From Perca fluviatilis (Eukaryota > Chordata > Actinopteri > Perciformes > Percidae): a stretch of 64,000 bases of DNA. Below the pieces are notes generated by a model that was given only the letters and a program-made list of their open reading frames with translations, was not told the origin of the DNA and searched no databases. This document shows positions 10,862 to 21,722 of the stretch, piece after piece (positions within the stretch are counted from its first letter, which is position 1; each line of letters begins with the position of its first letter). The position numbers were made by a program, and so were the translations under genes. The stretch is from positions 5,411,781 to 5,475,780 of the forward strand of contig NC_053118.1 in the NCBI RefSeq assembly GCF_010015445.1. Direction: 5' to 3'.

Positions 10862-11281
10862 TGTCACGTATGCCTCCGCTCTTATTGTGTTTTCTGTTTG
10901 TTTTCATGACTTCCTGCTTTATTGTGAAATTCACTGTCTGTATTCCCGTTCACTTGTCTTCCTGTCTTTGTTTCCCACCGTTTTTGATTACCTGTCTCCA
11001 CCCTAATGTGATTCACCTGTGTGTAGTTGTCTTCCCCAATGTATATATACCCCCCTTGTTTCACTTGTTCCCTGCCAGATTGTTGTAGCTCCATGTGTTT
11101 CTCACCTTCCAGCGTTTCCTTGTCTAGTTTCCCAGTGTATCCAGATCCTTTGCCTGTTATCGACCACATCTCCTGCCTGTTGGACGTACCGTTGCCTGCA
11201 TTGTTCTTCGAACAATAAACCACTTACCTTTACCTTTTGATTCCTGAGTTGTGCATTTGGGTCCGCCATTATACCCTGACA
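10862..11281 (+). mobile_element. solo LTR of a gypsy-type retrotransposon
   Basis: The 420-bp unit starts TGTCACGTATGCC and ends CCTGACA. It is flanked by perfect 5-bp duplications AGGAC (10857-10861 and 11282-11286). A TATATATA box is at about 11041 and AATAAA at about 11211, in the order promoter then polyadenylation signal expected of an LTR on this strand. No internal region follows, so this is a solo LTR left by recombination between two LTRs. Confidence 0.88.
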
Positions 11282-11344
11282 AGGACAGGCTGGCCAGATA
11301 TCTAGCTACTTCCGCAGAGCTAGCTGGCGTCAAGCTCCTCAACT

Positions 11345-11441
11345 CCGAAGCAAATTTTCTATTTGCCATACATTTTTATAACCCTGCCTATATTTATATA
11401 CACAGTTAATGTCTCGCCTGAAACGTTCTCAGAAGTGAATT
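11345..11441. repeat. right end of the long-inverted-repeat family
   Basis: TCTCGCCTGAAACGTTCTCA followed by GAAGTGAATTTA is the complement of the tip at 15018 (TAAATTCACTTCTGAAAAC, then ATTTTAGGCGAGAAATG). It also matches the tips of the palindrome at 24129-25130. Only the terminal part is obvious here. Confidence 0.5.
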
Positions 11442-11689
11442 TAATGATGACACATGATATTATGAAAATTGTGGGTGAAAAAAGAACTTGCCTTTCTGCT
11501 GAATGCTGAAATAAATGCTGGGAATCCTGGCTGTGAAGGATACAACAGTTGCATTCTCAGAATTCTGTTAAAGGAGGCCGCATTTGTGGACCGCATTTGA
11601 AGATTGAAAATAAATGAAATGGGACAGCCTTCGTCACGCTGGTATTAGTGCAGCCTCGAAGGCTGCAATCCCTGAATTGGGACACAGCT

Positions 11690-12290
11690 ACAGTTATTGT
11701 GCCACCTACTGGCAACAGGAAGTAAGCCTGACAAAAATAATCCGATTAACCTGAAATTTACATGATCTGGTTTAAACATGATATACAGCAACATGACATA
11801 AAAAGTGTGTGTTGTGCTGATTGTTCATGTTTCGCCATGACATAGGTAGTGGTTAGTAACTAGACGTCCTCTACCTAGCGGATTGACCAGATCCACTTCA
11901 AAAGTGTTCAGGAAAGCCTTAAGACCTTGATGATGCTTCAATTTGGAGATTGTGATTTTTTTTTTGTCAAAGGGTGTCACTGTAGCGACACAGCAAACTT
12001 CAACGTTACATCATGAAACAGAAAGTGGTTACTCGAACATACATCGTCCGATCTGCCCCAAATCTTTCATACATGATGTTAGTCCAGGCCTGAAGTTATC
12101 TACATGGGTCTCAGGCTTGATTATGATAAACTGACTCAATAGCGCCCCTTACAAACCTTCAAAGAAGTATGCTAGAAGTGGCTAGTTATCAAATTACCAT
12201 ATAATGCCGCAAAACAGGTTTGTTTGTAACTAGAGTGTACATTGTCCAATCTGCCCCAAATTGTTTATTGTTTGTCTATGCAGTATATGG
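11690..12290. repeat. unclassified interspersed repeat
   Basis: It shares CTACTGGCAACAGGAAGTA, TTTCATACATGATG and TGTACATTGTCCAATCTGCC with the stretch at 30930-31525, where similar phrases appear (CCCCTAGTGGCAACAGGAAG, GTGTACATTGTCCAACTGG). No open frame of interest is present. Confidence 0.5.
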
Positions 12291-12330
12291 GCGCCTGCTC
12301 TACCAACTGGGCTATCTGGCCGCCCACCTT
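12286..12330 (-). repeat. SINE head fragment
   Basis: The sequence GGCCAGATAGCCCAGTTGGT on the minus strand is the A-box region of the tRNA-derived SINE at 3975-4140. The B box and body are missing. Confidence 0.55.
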
Positions 12331-12624
12331 AGAAACTTTTTTTGGCGGATGTGCCACTGAGCAACTCCTACGAATAAACGGGGCACCGCTATTAATCCAG
12401 GTCTTATAATACATCCATGCCTACTACCCACTACCCTTCCCCCTTTACTGATTAACCCCCTCAGCAATTGACAAGTGGACACACCTGTTGACATAACTGT
12501 TTCAATGCTTATCATCCTAATTGTAATGTTGCAGGTTATTTTATTTTAGTGTATTACAGTTCCTTATATGGTCCTCTTTTTTTGGCCCATCACTTCTCTT
12601 CCTCCATGTCTCTTCATCTCCCAG

Positions 12625-12755
12625 AGTGCAGTTCCTTCTCTCCTCCAGCAACCGTCATCCTCCTCATACTCCTGTGCTTTGAGGGTCTCCTCTTCCTCAT
12701 CTTTACCTCTGTGATGTTCGGCACCCAAGTCCACTCCATCTGTACAGATGAAACA
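12625..12755 (+). CDS. zdhhc3: zDHHC3 exon encoding transmembrane segment 4
   Basis: The exon opens with AG, completing the lysine begun in the 2407 exon. It then reads [43 protein letters not shown] and ends on a complete codon before GTAAGT. The long hydrophobic block is the fourth transmembrane span. [10 protein letters not shown] begins the cytosolic tail and is almost invariant in ZDHHC3/7. Because it ends in phase 0, either of the two downstream terminal exons can join it without a frame change. The acceptor is CCAG at 12621-12624. Confidence 0.93.
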
Positions 12756-13896
12756 GTAAGTGATCCATTTAGTGACCCACAATCCTTCCTCCTAACTATC
12801 TCCTGCTTTTCTCTGTGCTGCCACCCTTTGCATTTAACGTTGGCTTTTTTGAACTTCTACTTCTAATTTGAACTGTAAATGATGTAGAATAAGGTGCAGC
12901 AAATTCCACACTAACCTTTTGGCAGTTACTTACTTTTCAGACAAACAACTTCAATATTATAATATATTAAATTTGTGGTGTCTGTGACCACAAATCTGTC
13001 TGATATCAAGGATCCATTGCGCAAAACAGCCACTGATCATTGTAAGCTTCATATTTTCTGCACTAGGATTCATATTTTGACTGGCGTAGCAACAGTAACT
13101 AATACCCCTTTCATACAGAGACTGCAGTGCAAACTCTAGTTAACACATATTTAATGTGCCTAGGAGTTGGGACTAGGGGTGGGCAAAAACATATTAAAAT
13201 TCTTTTCAGGCACAATCACGATACACAAATCTATCAAGATTATTTTTCATGTTAGTTTTTAAGGTTTTTAATTAGCAAGTTACTGGTGAGTATAAAAAAC
13301 TAATTTCCCCATTTAAAACAATACAAGGTAACTGAACACCTCACCAAATCCATTCTCAAATTTAACACTTTAAAGTTTCTTAAAATACTTATCAGTTACT
13401 TTTCCAAATATTTGTCATTACTTTTCGAATAGTCTGGATTGACTAATAGTTCAGGCATGGCAGAAGTTCCCCCTGATGTCCCTCACCTTCCGCTTTCTTT
13501 GTGTTTACATTCTAAACTCTGGTCAATTCGATGAACAGCAACTGGACATCCAAGCTAACAAGCAACGTTACGTGCTGAAAATGTGAGTTTTGAAGATTTG
13601 GATCGTGCAACAAGGCTAACTAAGAATTGTATGTGGAGGTTTCTTTTGCGGGTGCCAATGTTCCACCAAAACAAGTTCCTTTCTGAGACCATTTTAAAGA
13701 TCCACCGTATTTGGGAACAGAGATTAGTGCCGCCCACAACGATTGTGATTGGTTTAAAGAAATTAAAAAAAAACAGACATTTTTCATCTATCCAGGAGTG
13801 TATGTGTGGAGGCGCCAGACCTTGCTCCGCAGCGCTGTGGAGACATGTCTGGCAATGCGAGACTACTTTTTGAAATCCATATGAATAGGTCTACTG
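12756..13896. other. intron start with repeat debris
   Basis: The stretch includes a hAT-like tip near 13170 (GACTAGGGGTGGGCAAAAA). At 13800-13870 it has a GC-rich end (GCCAGACCTTGCTCCGCAGC followed by GCTGTGGAG and TCTGGCAATGCGAGACTAC) that is self-complementary and looks like a transposon terminus. No conserved coding frame is seen. Confidence 0.4.
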
Positions 13897-14129
13897 TAGT
13901 GTTAATTTTGTCGGACGAGACAAGACTAATCATCAACGACCTTTTTTTTCATGACTAGACTGCACCAATGTCCAAAAGTGCTGACTAAGACTAAATTAAC
14001 ATGCATTATTGTTAACGAAAAAAGACGAGACTAAAATGTTTTGCATAAAATAAAAACTGACTAATACAAACAAGGACATTTGGCACAAGACTAAGACTAA
14101 ATTAAAAATAGGTGACAAAATGAACACTA
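13897..14129. mobile_element. 233-bp hAT-type MITE
   Basis: The ends TAGTGTTAATTTTGTC and GACAAAATGAACACTA are inverted repeats. The flanks GTCTACTG (13889-13896) and GTCCACTG (14130-14137) match at 7 of 8 positions, as expected of an 8-bp hAT duplication. The interior is rich in GACTAAAAC-type motifs and non-coding. Confidence 0.75.
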
Positions 14130-14141
14130 GTCCACTGTACA

Positions 14142-14576
14142 CAGGGTTTCCGAAGGGTCTTAAAAAGTCTTAAATTAAAAAGTATTGTGTTCTAGGTTTT
14201 AAATAATTTTAAACGGATCTTAATTTTCCTATGTCCATGTAACTCTACCTCTGATGCTCATTGAAATGTTCCCACAGCGCTTTACAATGTTTTTTTTATT
14301 TTATTTTTATTCCGTGGTGTTGTAGTTGTTTCTGTTGCTGGTCCAAATATAATTCACTGTATTACGACTACAAATGAGACCAACATACAACTTATATTGC
14401 AGCCAATATAGACACCAGTCCTATAATGCCAATGAGGAAATCAGGGAATTGTTTTAGACAATTTTTCCGGACTTTGACATCTGATTTTGTTTTTGATGTC
14501 GTGGTAGAGGTCTTAAATTTCATTCGGTCTTAAAAAGTCTTAATGTAAATTTGACTTGGTAAAACCTGTAGACCCT
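14142..14576. mobile_element. hAT-like MITE with CAGGGT ends
   Basis: It opens CAGGGTTTCC and AGGGTCTTAAAAAGTCTTAA. It ends CATTCGGTCTTAAAAAGTCT, then TTAATG and GTAGACCCTG. The motif GTCTTAAAAAGTCTTAA occurs near both ends. GTACAC-containing flanks (left CTGTACAC, right GGTACACC) suggest a target duplication, but the register is not exact. Confidence 0.45.
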
Positions 14577-15017
14577 GGTACACCACTCATTCACCGTTAC
14601 TCCTATATCCTTTTTACAAAACAGTGATGAGCAAATGCCAAGAGTTGAGTTCTTATTAAAATAAAATTAAGACATGTTAGTGCATGCCAAATTAATTGGA
14701 ATTAATCAGACATTATTATTATTATTATTGAAAATGTTACCTTGATTACGAGTAATGAACAATTACTACTTTTTTTCTTTTTTCTTCTTTTTATTGACTT
14801 GTGTCCCTGTGAAACGTCATCTCGTGTTGCCAAAGTACTGTCCCAATACACAAGTTCGCATTTCACCGAGAACAGTTAAGATTCCCGGAAATGTTCTTGA
14901 TCAAGACCAAGGATGTACTGGTTGGTAACTTGTATGCACTTCGCAGCACCTGTATCCCAACATTCATTACGGCCCAAAAACGGGACAATTTTAACAATTT
15001 TCGCCATCTTGTTCATC

Positions 15018-15451
15018 ACTAAATTCACTTCTGAAAACATTTTAGGCGAGAAATGAACGGTTTAGATTTCGAATATAGGCAGTCTTGCAAAAATCTTTGC
15101 CGAATTGACAATTTTTTCCAAAGTTTTGGAGCTCCATAAAGTGACGCGGCCGCCAGCTTGCGCCTGCCGGGGCTGCAAGCTCGTCGCTCGGACAGTCACA
15201 CTCGGAGACGCCGCTGTAAGCCGGAGGTCTTTTAGACCGGTCCCGTAAATAAGAGGCTTTATTTCGCCGTTGACGGATCGTTTGTTTAAATATCACAACA
15301 CATGTCCATCATAAGATTAACGGGAACCTGTGGTTAACTGTCTTTTCGGAGTTAAACTCCACAAGCGCACACACAGACACACATTGCAATATTAATGCAA
15401 TAGTTGTAGTGTATGAGGTTTTCTTGTCCGGAGAATGTTTTAATACAAAGT
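15018..15451. repeat. partial copy of the long-inverted-repeat family
   Basis: It starts TAAATTCACTTCTGAAAAC and shares AATCGTTTGTTTAAATA-type sequence, AAGATTAAC and GGACCTGTGG-like blocks with the arms of the palindrome at 24129-25130. It is cut at 15451 by the LTR retroelement. Confidence 0.6.
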
Positions 15452-15879
15452 TGTAGGATTCTCGTAGGGTACAGATTTGATCATTGGCAAATTATCAAAG
15501 ATGTTTTATCAATATTACTAAAGTTATGAATATGGTTATTAATAACTTTATCAAATCGACAAACAATCAAAACGGGGCACCACCCTGCTAGTCAGGGACC
15601 AATAATCAAACTGTGGAACAGTCTCATTTCTGTGGTAATCCTTTAAAAAGGAAATAAAGGAAGGGGTGAATCCAAGCACGGACCTGATTGACCAGCAATT
15701 ATTACAACAAGTACACAAATAATCACAAGCAACTGCTAATTAAGTATAATAAGGTTTATTAACTTCACAATTATCAGTAGCTAAACAATAATTTTTCAAC
15801 AATAAACTCATATACCTTTTCATAATATCACAACCAAAAACAAAGCAAAAACAAAGCAGCATGTGTCATGGACACGTCT

Positions 15880-15924
<45 letters not shown>

Positions 15925-17248
15925 TGTGTGTGAGAGAGAGTGAGTGACAAAGGAGGGGGCGGTGTCGGAGTGTAGTTCTAAACACCAAAACAACTCCAAA
16001 GATGGCTACTCCTGTGAGCTGCACAAAACTATTTAGCCTCAAGAGGGGGTAGTGGTGCTGCGTGCGCGCGGAGAGGGCTGAAGAAGCGGGGGGTTGCTAG
16101 GCACACGCGAACGCTTAGCCGATCTGGTAGCTAGTTCCTGTTTTAGCTCTGTACCGCACGCGAGGAGATCCCACGTGTGAAGCTACAGCGTTAGCTTGGT
16201 AATGCGCGCGGCTAGCCTGTGTCGTGTGTGTGTGTGTGTGTGTATAGAAAGAAAGAGAAAGAAGGAGAGTAAAGAAAAGAGGCACTTCTGATCTTAAGAT
16301 ATTGCTAACGGCCAGCTCAGTGGCTTAACAGCGGATTCATCGCAATTATCTCGCGGACAGTAACTAAAACTCCTGAAAGGAGTTAGCAGATAGCAATTAC
16401 GGTTTTAACCCAGCTACTTTAACACAACATAAATCAACGAGTATAATGATCAATTTATACATTCACAGAACAGATTAATAACCAGATATGGCCCATACAT
16501 GATTACAATCAGATCACATTAATGGCACAGCGGTAGCGAACCCTTTGCTCATTAGTAACAAACCAAAACGCACTAGTTCTAATATCTGCCCAGAACTGTG
16601 TAAGCCTCTTACTGTAAATGCGTTGTTTGTCAGTTAAGTCTCCCGCCAGAACTTAACGATCCGTTTCGATCAAAGCAGGGGAACGAAGAACGAGATCCGA
16701 TCAAACAAGAACCAGAACGTAGTCCTTGTCTTGAATCCAGGCTGATTAAGCCCGCTGCAGATGAAGGAATACTTCGGCCAGTATTCCCTCGGATCCCTTT
16801 TGTATATCAGGCCGATATAAACTTTGTACCAGCTCGAAACTCGACCAGCAAGGGTGATGCTGGTTAGCTAGCTAGTCCGGACTAGTGCCTCCTTTAGCGA
16901 CGTGAGTCACGGTGGAAAAGCGAAGAAAGCACAAATGCCGAAAGCTTTTATCGTTCCCCCGCCTCCTAGTGGCGGGGTGGTGCATTCAAAGACCCGACGG
17001 CCAATGGGAAAACTGCAACCTGGTCACAGGTGTGAAGCAGTCCTTTGTCTCACCACCAGTCTGCCTTGTCCCACACGTGTTGAATGCACTTTCTCCATCT
17101 TGCGAAGTGGCGGCTTTTAGGGAGTTTCGTGAAACTGGCTTTGGAATTCACATGTAGGCCAAGATCCTTTGTCCTGCCTCCTCTGTGTCTCTGCAGTCAA
17201 CTCAATCTGAGCCAAATCACTGTTTAACCAGCTTCTTAGTCCCCAACA
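15452..17248 (-). repeat. 3' LTR of the 8-kb retroelement
   Basis: Most of it is nearly identical to the other LTR. It differs in dense patches around 15870-16250 and 16670-16715, where it has a longer TG run and extra GC or CG dinucleotides. A GT repeat lies at about 15884-15930. Confidence 0.88.
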
Positions 17249-17262
17249 GTCCCCCTTTTTGC
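17249..17262 (-). promoter_or_regulatory. polypurine tract
   Basis: On the minus strand a GCAAAAAGGGGGAC purine run abuts the LTR start TGTTGGGGAC. It is the usual primer site for plus-strand DNA synthesis and fixes the orientation of the element. Confidence 0.75.
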
Positions 17263-18181
17263 TCTGAAGAGCGGTTGGTCCCCGGTCTTTGGAGCAAACC
17301 AAGGACCATACAGTTCATGGGAGAAAAGGTTAAACTGATATCAGCATAGTCCATGCCTTCCTGGGAACGAGAGGCAATGAGAGGCAAATTCATAATGTTC
17401 ATATGTTGACTGAGGCTACAGTGTCTGGGCAGACAAATGAGGCAGTGTCTGGTCAGACAAAATTCTAACTGTAGCTAAACACCAAATGTTTAAACAAAAC
17501 ACAATAGGTAAGCAATGAATTATCCCTTGTACAATCATTGTAGTTATTTCAATATGACATTATCCCAAAATATAGTGAAACAAAAACAAATGAAGGAAGA
17601 TAGGAAAGGAAAGTGGGTTAGGGGTTAACAGGTTCACTCCAGAAAAGAATTGGGGTTCACCAGTGTATGTACATGTGACTGTGTGCATGTACCTGTGGAC
17701 TGGTGTATGTATGTTTTAATGTCAAAACAAATACTCAATGCAGACTCTAGTCTGTATACATTCTGTCTTCTGATGCGTAGGTAAATAAAATTGAGTCCTA
17801 TCTCTCATTCTTATGAGCTACGTAAATTTTGAATTGCACTGCCAAGACTATACGTCAGATGTTCCTGTGAAGATCGCACAATACGGTTAGTAGCAGATTT
17901 ATGGGTCTACAACAAGGCTCGAGTTTGTTGACCGAAGAGATTCCTTCTCTACCGATGCGTCGCATTAAATCTCTCGCTACTAGTACCTGGTTGTGTTTCT
18001 GTGACACCTGACAGTCTAAAGCATGCACTGGGTTCTTGAGGAACAGAATGGAACTAAGATTTTTTACTACCGAAGCTTTGAGGTAGTTTGATTACTGTTT
18101 GAAAAGTATTAGGATGGAAGTGCATGTCAACAGAGTGAGGTGAGGCATGCAGCTATCCCTATAACTCAACTGGTTTGAGTC
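17263..18181 (-). other. 3' internal region of the retroelement, non-coding
   Basis: No conserved frame is seen between the integrase remnant and the polypurine tract. Confidence 0.45.
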
Positions 18182-18832
18182 TTATCCTCTTGGGGGGGGA
18201 AGTCTCCCTCCCCCTTTCCAGGTGCAGAAGCTGCTCTTCTCCTGGGAGTGAGGATCGCATGTGGAGTTGGTCTGACTGAACGTGTGGTTCAGGAGCAGGA
18301 CCGTGGTTGTCACGGCTGTGCAGTTGGCTGCTGAAAGGCATTCAACCCACATGGTGAGGCTGCACGTGACGATGAGGAGATACTGGGTACCTCGCCCAGT
18401 TCTGGTAACTGGGCCAATCAAGTTTACCTGGAGGTGGGGCCATAAGTGTATGACCCCCTTTCCCTGGAGTACAGAGAAGGCGCCTGCTCCAGCCACCTTG
18501 AGGAGAGTCTGCGGGGACTCTGAAGAAAGGCAGTGGTTTTGCTGTGCAAAAGCTGGAGGCGGGTCAGGTGGGCGCAAGTAATGGTGCAAGTCTGGCATGA
18601 CTGCAAGATTCTTTGGCCAAAGTGATATGGGCACGTCTGTTGGCGTGGCGCCATAAAAGGGTGCACCTTTAACCATACAGGTGTGGCCGATTGCATCGCT
18701 GTTGTTCAGCGAGCAAAGGAAAGACCTGTGAGGGTTGGAAAAGTCAAGGCTGCCAGACTGCGGCGGCTGTGTGGTCGCCCGGCGGCAAGAAAGAATCAAG
18801 CCAGGGTCAGGCTCTGGAAGAATCATGGCCAT
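18182..18832 (-). pseudogene. integrase remnant of the retroelement
   Basis: An open frame of 216 codons contains, at about residues 130-187, the fold signature of a retroelement integrase core: WPHLQVNLIGPV, GRGTQYLLIVTCSLT, MWVECLSAANCTA and VLLLNHTF. In active integrases the first catalytic aspartate precedes the hydrophobic-IGP motif and a second aspartate lies in the strand after the QYLL-type segment. Here asparagine (residue 137) and threonine or cysteine stand in those places, and the final glutamate region is missing. The N-terminal half has no recognised domain. The enzyme cannot be catalytic. The frame lies downstream of the gag-like frame on the same strand, the normal gag-then-pol order. 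Confidence 0.6.
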
Positions 18833-19228
18833 TTGCTCATGAATGCGGTGACTTGTCCGTCTGGGGCTGGCAGGCTGCCTGCAGGATCAAGTGGCCTCAG
18901 GGTGTCGACCTGGGCATGACTGTGTCCCCGGTGGCTGTCAGCGAGTGGGCCTGGCCTCAGGTGATTGTGACCGCTGCCCAAGTCTTCTGTGTCACTTACA
19001 CAGATGAGACGAGGATGCACCAGAGTCATCCTCTGGGGTGTAATATCGACCAAAACTGGTTTTGTGATGGGCGGTTTATCAGGCAGGTGGCTGGGAATGC
19101 TACCACTAAATGCTACGCCTAATACTGGTGTACTGAGGGGAAGCATTGTTTTAACGACTTCTGCCGAAGTGTTAGAATGTGTCTGACTTACTCTGGAGAC
19201 GCAGTCCAGCAGGGCTGACCTGGGGTGC
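18823..19228 (-). other. unassigned region between gag-like and integrase frames
   Basis: A 107-codon frame at 18823-19146 (starting MLPLSTPVLGVAFSG) is open but shows no protease or RT motif. It may be eroded pol or deletion-junction sequence. Confidence 0.35.
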
Positions 19229-20815
19229 TCACCCCTCCCTTTCCGTATCGCTGTGTATGTACGCTGTCTTGTGGGCCCCGGGGTCTCCCCAGGACATCAG
19301 GGGAGGGATTTGTGAGGCGCTAGGCGTCGTGGTTTCGGGGAGCACTCTGGGCTCCTTTAAGTTACCTCCCTGGTCTAGTTCTGCTGATGACGAATCAGTG
19401 TCAGGCCCCTTTGAGGAGTTTGACAGTTCTGCTGGATACAGACCTTGTTTTGGGGGTGGACGCGTGTTGTCCGAGTCATCGGGAGCTCCCTCCCCCTTTC
19501 GTGGGGGTGGAGTCCAGGCAGAGTGTGGCTTTGAGCTACACAAAGTATCCATTGCAGTGGGTGAAGGTTTTGATCCACTTTTATCGCACAAGGTTTGGAG
19601 GTTTTCTTCCTCTTTAACGAGTGGAGAAGTTATGTTTTCTTCAGGAAGCAGAATGTTGCAATCAGAAATTAGCTGGGGTGTCTCCTTGCGGAGTGGAGCA
19701 CCTGTTTCCAGCAAACGGCCCGATAGAGGCTCTTGATAACTCTCACCTATGACCAGCTCTGACGCCTCCCTACTGGAGTTCACTAGGCTGCTAGCCGTGG
19801 TCTCTGAGTAGACCGAAGTGACTGGAGGCTCCGAGGGGAGCCAAGTAGGTTCATCCAGGTCGACTGGACCGTTGGATGTGGTAGGAGGGTCAGGGTCAAA
19901 GGCAGCATCACGTGCTTCTTGGACGTGTGAAGGTGTCAGCATACTTACCCGTTCCGTTGGGTCACACCGGTCACTCTGTCGTAGTTGGAGAGTATCATGC
20001 AGCAGAGGCTCAATCAGATAATGTCTCTGGAGCCGGGGGGGGTTGTTCAGAACATCAGGAGAATCATAGTCACTCAGTTGAGGACGGCTCCTCCCCTTTG
20101 GCAGTGGGGATGGAGTCTGATCAAAGCGGGATGGCGAGCTTTGTGGCTTGCACCGTTTGTCAGTGGACGGAACTCTGATTCTACCTGTGTTCCTCTGATG
20201 TTGCAAGACCTTCCTCCCCCTTTTGGCAGGGGAGGGGTGATCTCTCCTCCGAGGGGGAGGAGAAGAAGAAGAAGATCGGTCTCTCCTCCGGGAAGGTGAG
20301 GAAGAGGGTTTTCTCTGCCGAGGTAGCGGAGATGAACAAGATCGGTCTCTCCGAGTGTGAGGAAACCCAGGGGGAGGAGAATAGAACGCTGTTCTTTGCT
20401 TGGCACGCCGGAGCTGTGCCGAGAGGTCCTCACGGCTCTCCTCTAACCGGGAGACCTCATCACGCCTGGCTTGGACTCTTTGTCCAAGCCAGGCTGTTTT
20501 GCACTGCTCAGCTTCATAGCTGCCTTGCAGCAGTGCGAGCTGTGCTTGGAGGACAGCGTGTTGCCGATGGGTTCGGCTCTGATAGATTAGCACCAATTGG
20601 CCAAGCCAGCCTTGTATGCAAGCTTTTAGCATCCAAGACGGCTGTGCTATGTAAGCTACAAGTTCCTGGAGTATTTCATCGCAGGTAGTTTCATAACCAT
20701 CACGGTTATTCTCTTCAGAGTCTAGGATGAGACAAGCGACCACATTCTGCAGGACTGTGTCGGTCGGCTTGTCGGAAGCTTTCGCCTCCAGCCTCTGGTA
20801 CTCAAAGCGACTCAT
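19229..20815 (-). CDS. gag-like protein of the retroelement, 528 codons, intact
   Basis: This is the longest open frame in the window. It starts at the first ATG (MSRFEYQRLEAKASDKPTD) after the 5' leader. Residues 20-100 are helix-forming with leucine- and glutamine-rich stretches. Residues 100-141 look like a charged coiled coil (RRDEVSRLEESREDLSAQ). Residues 145-205 are rich in SP and SR or RRRD repeats, probably nucleic-acid binding. The C-terminal half is acidic and proline- and serine-rich. No CCHC zinc knuckle or major homology region is obvious, so the assignment to gag rests on position (first frame after the primer site) and composition. Its base composition is clearly more GC-rich than the flanks. 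The frame is uninterrupted although the pol part is destroyed. An accessory or captured protein is the alternative. Confidence 0.6.
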   Translation of the reverse strand: MSRFEYQRLEAKASDKPTDTVLQNVVACLILDSEENNRDGYETTCDEILQELVAYIAQPSWMLKACIQGWLGQLVLIYQSRTHRQHAVLQAQLALLQGSYEAEQCKTAWLGQRVQARRDEVSRLEESREDLSAQLRRAKQRTAFYSPPPGFPHTRRDRSCSSPLPRQRKPSSSPSRRRDRSSSSSPPPRRRDHPSPAKRGRKVLQHQRNTGRIRVPSTDKRCKPQSSPSRFDQTPSPLPKGRSRPQLSDYDSPDVLNNPPRLQRHYLIEPLLHDTLQLRQSDRCDPTERVSMLTPSHVQEARDAAFDPDPPTTSNGPVDLDEPTWLPSEPPVTSVYSETTASSLVNSSREASELVIGESYQEPLSGRLLETGAPLRKETPQLISDCNILLPEENITSPLVKEEENLQTLCDKSGSKPSPTAMDTLCSSKPHSAWTPPPRKGEGAPDDSDNTRPPPKQGLYPAELSNSSKGPDTDSSSAELDQGGNLKEPRVLPETTTPSASQIPPLMSWGDPGAHKTAYIHSDTEREG

Positions 20816-20944
20816 TTTACCTCTAGTAAAGAGATTGTACCAGGGCTCAATTCCTTTGTGGTGACAAAGGAAAATTAACTGTGAACAAGTTGATTCAAGG
20901 AGCAGGTGAAAGGCTTAACCTGTAGTTCCTTTAGTTTTAAGTGT

Positions 20945-21372
20945 TGACTGCTAATTAAGCTTATTACTACCATTTACCACCAACCCAATTCAAATGAGTA
21001 GTCGCAGAGGTCCACCAGTTCAGGTGCGTAATAGCTGTTACTGTCAAAGATCTGAGTGTTAGTATCAACAACTTTAAGATCGAGTAGAGCGTGAAAATCT
21101 TGACTGCTAACTAAGCTAATTACTACCATTTACCACCAACCCAATTCTATTGAGTAGTCGCAGAGGTCCACCAGTTCAGGTGTGTAATAGCTGTTACTGT
21201 CAAAAATCTGAGTGTTAGTATCAATAACTTTAAGATCGAGTAGAGCGTGATCTATCAAATCTTGACTGCTAACTAAGCTAATTACTACCCTTTTACCACC
21301 AACCCGATCGTGTCAGGCGGCCGTAGAGGCCCGGACACCTCAGTTGAGTAATAGCCGTTACTGTCAAGGAGC
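20945..21372. repeat. tandem repeat in the retroelement leader
   Basis: A unit of 156-162 bp starts TGACTGCTAA and contains TTACCACCAACCC, GAGTAGTCGCAGAGGTCCACC and AATAGCTGTTACTGTCAA. It is present about 2.7 times, starting at 20945, 21101 and 21263. The third copy is truncated and more diverged. It lies between the primer-binding site and the gag-like start codon. Confidence 0.8.
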
Positions 21373-21689
21373 GTGAGAAATGTTGTTGTCTACTAACCAA
21401 TGTACACACTGAAAAACTCACAGATCACAACTGAATGTATGCTTGGCAGGTTGCAGAAAAATAAATTTTCAAAAATAAAAATTTCAAAAAAAAATATATA
21501 AATTTTTTTTTTTTTATTATTATTTAAAATTGAAAAGGCATGGACAATTATTAATAAATGTTGCACTAAAGCTGGTATTCAACGCTCGCACGGGGCGTTA
21601 AATGTTGCGGGAAAATTATAAAAAAAAAAAAAAAAAAAAAATTAATATTCAAAAATTATGGATTATTATGTATAATTATTGTAACAACG

Positions 21690-21722
21690 CTGGTTCTAAC
21701 AGCCTCACACGGGGCACCATAA
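21690..21722 (-). promoter_or_regulatory. primer-binding-site candidate
   Basis: Read on the minus strand, the LTR end CTACA is followed by TTA and then TGGTGCCCCGTGTGAGG. A leading TGG pairs with the CCA tail of a tRNA. The exact tRNA is not assigned. Confidence 0.5.

Noticed and set aside
16902..17157. short conserved proteins present twice (also at 23137-23392)
   Set aside because: They are conserved only because both lie in the two LTR copies; overlapping frames show no motif.
19179..20688. plus-strand open frames opposite the gag-like gene
   Set aside because: They are shadows of the GC-rich 528-codon minus-strand frame, with serine/glycine-rich nonsense composition.
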